A DNA stretch of 10,084 bases. It comes from Thioalkalivibrio sp. Lineage in GTDB: Bacteria > Pseudomonadota > Gammaproteobacteria > Ectothiorhodospirales > Ectothiorhodospiraceae. The notes beneath the pieces were generated by a model, which saw only the letters and a program-made list of their open reading frames with translations, was not told the DNA's origin and did not search any database. Shown here one piece after another: positions 7,936-10,084 of the stretch. The stretch spans positions 1 through 10,084 of the forward strand of contig SKOF01000096.1 of NCBI GenBank assembly GCA_007120155.1. The letters are read 5' to 3'. A program made the position numbers and the translations under genes. The first letter of the stretch is position 1. Every line of letters begins with the position of its first letter.

Positions 7936-9105
7936 TCAGTCCGCCTGCTTCCTGAGGAAGGCCGGGACGTCCAGATAGTCCATGTTGAGACCACCGTTCA
8001 GGTCCACCGCCGCATTGCCCTGGTTCTTGCGGATGACCGTCGGGCGCTCCAGGTGGCCATAGTCCGGCTCCAGTTCGGGCGGGGTCTCCACGAGCTTGAC
8101 CCTGGGCTTGTCCTCGATCACGGTCCGGGTCGTGGCGGCGGCCTTGATGCTGCTGCCCAGCCCCGTGGCCACCAGGGTCACCCGCAGTTCATCCGTCATC
8201 TCCGGGTCAATGACGGTACCGACCACTACGGTGGCATCCTCGGAGGCGAACTCCTTGATGGCGTCGCCCACCTCCTCGAACTCGCCGATGGACATGTCCA
8301 GACCGGCGGTCACGTTCACCAGGATGCCCCGGGCGCCGGCGATGTTGACGTCCTCCAGCAGCGGGCTGGAGATGGCCGCTTCCGCCGCCAGGCGGGCGCG
8401 GTCCTGCCCGGAGGCACTGCCGGTGCCCATCATGGCCATGCCCATCTCCGACATGACCGTGCGGACATCGGCGAAATCCACGTTGATCAGGCCCGGGCGG
8501 GTGATCAGTTCGGCGATCCCCTGCACCGCGCCCAGCAGGACATCATTGGCGGCCTTGAAGGCGTCCAGGAGGGTGACGTTCTTGCCCAGCACCGTGAGCA
8601 GCTTTTCATTGGGAATGGTGATGAGCGAGTCCACATATTTGGCAAGGTTTTCCATCCCGGCCTGGGAGACTGCGAGGCGCTTCTTGCCCTCGAAGGGGAA
8701 GGGCTTGGTCACGACAGCCACCGTGAGAATGCCCATCTCCTTGGCGATCTGCGCCACCACGGGGGCGCCGCCGGTGCCGGTGCCGCCGCCCATGCCGGCC
8801 GTGATGAACACCATGTCGGCGCCTTCGATCACCTCGCTGATGCGGTCCCGATCCTCCAGCGCGGCCTCCCGGCCCACCACCGGATCGGCACCCGCACCCA
8901 GGCCCTTGGTGATGTGCCCGCCCAGCTGCAGCAGGGTCTTGGCGGTATGATTCTTCAGCGCCTGGGCATCGGTGTTGGCACACACGAAATCCACGCCCTC
9001 GATGCTGGCGTTGACCATGTGCTGCACGGCATTGCCGCCGCCGCCGCCGACACCGATCACCTTGATCACCGCGTTCTGCGGGAATGTATCCATGAGTTCA
9101 AACAT
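7936..9105 (-). CDS. ftsZ: Cell division GTPase FtsZ
   Basis: FtsZ is the tubulin homologue that polymerises into the cytokinetic ring at mid-cell. The 389-residue protein is complete and of normal length. Seen motifs: the N-terminal MFELMDTF; IGVGGGGGNAV (17-27); the tubulin signature GGGTGTG (106-112); the T7 synergy loop with N208, D210 and D213 (NVDFADVRTVM), which completes GTP hydrolysis in the next subunit; a short linker from about 320; and the C-terminal conserved peptide LDVPAFLRKQAD, which binds FtsA and ZipA. The ATG at 9105 has a perfect AGGAGG seven bases upstream, so the second Met (residue 5) is not needed. It follows ftsA by 125 bp on the same strand. Many gammaproteobacteria place ftsZ promoters in and before ftsA, so the true promoters may lie inside ftsA. 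Confidence 0.98.
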   Translation of the reverse strand: MFELMDTFPQNAVIKVIGVGGGGGNAVQHMVNASIEGVDFVCANTDAQALKNHTAKTLLQLGGHITKGLGAGADPVVGREAALEDRDRISEVIEGADMVFITAGMGGGTGTGGAPVVAQIAKEMGILTVAVVTKPFPFEGKKRLAVSQAGMENLAKYVDSLITIPNEKLLTVLGKNVTLLDAFKAANDVLLGAVQGIAELITRPGLINVDFADVRTVMSEMGMAMMGTGSASGQDRARLAAEAAISSPLLEDVNIAGARGILVNVTAGLDMSIGEFEEVGDAIKEFASEDATVVVGTVIDPEMTDELRVTLVATGLGSSIKAAATTRTVIEDKPRVKLVETPPELEPDYGHLERPTVIRKNQGNAAVDLNGGLNMDYLDVPAFLRKQAD

Positions 9106-9112
9106 TGTCTTA

Positions 9113-9118
9113 CCTCCT
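9113..9118 (-). promoter_or_regulatory. Strong Shine-Dalgarno of ftsZ
   Basis: AGGAGG on the minus strand, 7 bases before the ATG. It is the best ribosome binding site in the window and fits the high FtsZ level a cell needs. Most other genes here have weak sites. Confidence 0.9.
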
Positions 9119-9151
9119 CAACCCAGTGGTTGATCCGATGCATGAAACGCC

Positions 9152-9166
9152 GCCCCGACCCGGGGC
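9152..9166. other. Small GC hairpin between ftsA and ftsZ
   Basis: GCCCC (9152-9156) and GGGGC (9162-9166) pair around a 5-base loop. There is no T-run on either side in a terminator position. It lies between the heptad array and the ftsZ ribosome binding site. Confidence 0.25.
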
Positions 9167-9182
9167 CACGAAAATTCCCTCT

Positions 9183-9230
9183 CCAATCCCCAATTCCTGA
9201 TCCCCGATTCCCGATCCTGATCCCGATTCA
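9183..9230. repeat. Degenerate heptad array after ftsA
   Basis: On the plus strand, five in-phase 7-bp units (CCAATCC, CCAATTC, CTGATCC, CCGATTC, CCGATCC) are followed by two 6-bp units (TGATCC, CGATTC) and one base. The array ends exactly at the ftsA stop codon (9231-9233). The shared core is RATYC with a 7-base period. It resembles the arrays beside the secA stop, although the flanking bases are C/G rather than A/T. Confidence 0.85.
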
Positions 9231-10084
9231 TTAGAAGTTGCCCTGAAACCAGCTCTTCATGCGCTTCCAGATGGCCTGAAGGCTGCCCGACTGACGGCTC
9301 TCCGCCCCCCGCCCCATACGGCTCTGGTGACCGAACAGCAGCAGTCCCACGCCGGTGGAGTGGATGGGGTTTCTCACCACGTCCACCAGGCCGCTCACGT
9401 GTTGGGGCAGCCCCAGACGCACCGGCATATGGAACACCTCCTCGGCCAGTTCGATGACACCTTCCATCTTCGCCGAGCCCCCTGTCAGCACCACCCCGGC
9501 CGCCACCAGTTCCTCGCAGCCGGAGCGGCGCAGCTCCGCCTGGACCAGCGACAGCAGTTCCTCGTAACGGGGCTCCACGACCCCGGCGAGCGTCTGCCTG
9601 GACAGGCGCTTGGGGGCGCGATCGCCGACGCTCGGCACCTCGATCGTGTCGTCCGGATTGGCAAGCTGACGCAGCGCACAGGCGTACTTGACCTTGATGT
9701 CCTCGGCATACTGCGTGGGGGTGCGCAAGGCCACCGCGATATCGTTGGTGACCTGATCGCCGGCAATGGGAATCACGGCCGTGTGACGGATGGCGCCGTC
9801 CGTGAACACGGCGATATCGGTGGTGCCCCCGCCGATGTCCACCAGGCAGACCCCCAACTCCTTCTCGTCCTCCGTGAGCACCGCGTGGCTGGAGGCCATC
9901 TGTTCCAGGATGATGTCGTCCACCTCCAGCCCGCAGCGGCGTACGCACTTGACGATGTTCTGGGCGGCGGACACCGCACCGGTGACCAGGTGCACCTTGG
10001 CCTCCAGGCGGACCCCCGACATGCCCACCGGCTCGCGGATGCCCTCCTGCTCGTCGATGATGAATTCCTGGGGCAGGATGTGCA
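9231..10084 (-). CDS. ftsA: Cell division actin-like protein FtsA, 5' end cut by window
   Basis: FtsA is the actin-like ATPase that ties FtsZ filaments to the inner membrane and recruits later divisome proteins. The last 283 residues are visible, out of about 410-420 in the family; the frame is open to the window edge and the first visible residues are HILPQEFIIDEQEGIREP. Seen: VDIGGGTTDIAVF, the phosphate-2 motif of the actin fold; VVLTGGSAKMEG, the adenosine motif; and a C-terminal amphipathic helix LQAIWKRMKSWFQGNF, the membrane-targeting sequence with Trp, Phe and Lys/Arg faces. The linker before the helix is short and Gly/Ser/Arg-rich. The TAA stop is followed directly by the heptad array, then ftsZ at 125 bp. 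Confidence 0.97.
   Translation of the reverse strand, partial: HILPQEFIIDEQEGIREPVGMSGVRLEAKVHLVTGAVSAAQNIVKCVRRCGLEVDDIILEQMASSHAVLTEDEKELGVCLVDIGGGTTDIAVFTDGAIRHTAVIPIAGDQVTNDIAVALRTPTQYAEDIKVKYACALRQLANPDDTIEVPSVGDRAPKRLSRQTLAGVVEPRYEELLSLVQAELRRSGCEELVAAGVVLTGGSAKMEGVIELAEEVFHMPVRLGLPQHVSGLVDVVRNPIHSTGVGLLLFGHQSRMGRGAESRQSGSLQAIWKRMKSWFQGNF

Noticed and set aside
7732..9234. Open frame of 500 codons on the plus strand antisense to ftsZ
   Set aside because: It is a shadow of ftsZ codon bias; no start context or domain supports it, and it crosses intergenic repeats.

Overview
This window is a chromosomal housekeeping segment of a GC-rich, non-enteric gammaproteobacterium. It is the distal end of the dcw (division and cell wall) cluster running into the secA and argJ genes. 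The protein sequences are of gammaproteobacterial type. The order ftsA, ftsZ, lpxC, DUF721/dciA, M23 peptidase, secA, argJ, Nudix-ThiE fusion matches the arrangement known in Pseudomonas-like lineages. The presence of dciA, and of an M23 peptidase where enterics have secM, argues against Enterobacteriaceae. A purple-sulfur or halophilic group such as Ectothiorhodospiraceae is plausible, but this is inference only.

Layout from right to left, which is the direction of transcription of all genes but one: the C-terminal two thirds of ftsA (9231-10084, cut by the window edge); ftsZ (7936-9105) with a near-perfect Shine-Dalgarno; lpxC (6803-7717), which starts with TTG; dciA (6169-6609), the only plus-strand gene, convergent with lpxC and divergent from the next gene; a membrane-anchored M23/LytM-type peptidase (5158-6069); secA (2230-5019); argJ (889-2100); and a Nudix hydrolase fused to a ThiE/TenI-like domain (1-848, cut by the window edge). 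FtsA and FtsZ build the divisome. LpxC commits UDP-acyl-GlcNAc to lipid A. The M23 protein probably acts on, or regulates action on, periplasmic murein. SecA drives protein export. DciA loads the replicative helicase. ArgJ recycles the acetyl group in arginine biosynthesis. The Nudix protein is a likely nucleotide-pool cleaner.

I see no mobile element, CRISPR array, tRNA, rRNA or unknown multi-gene system. The most unusual structure lies between genes. Arrays of a 7-bp unit built on GATTC abut the stop codons of both secA and ftsA. In the secA-argJ gap, five heptads face five heptads as a large inverted repeat that reaches to within two bases of the argJ start codon. Other points are the TTG start and possible extended -10 promoter of lpxC, a hairpin overlapping the predicted secA -10, an extra segment of about 25 residues in SecA, and loss of key synthase residues in the ThiE-like domain. 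Several long open frames lie antisense to secA and ftsZ; I judge them to be composition artefacts.
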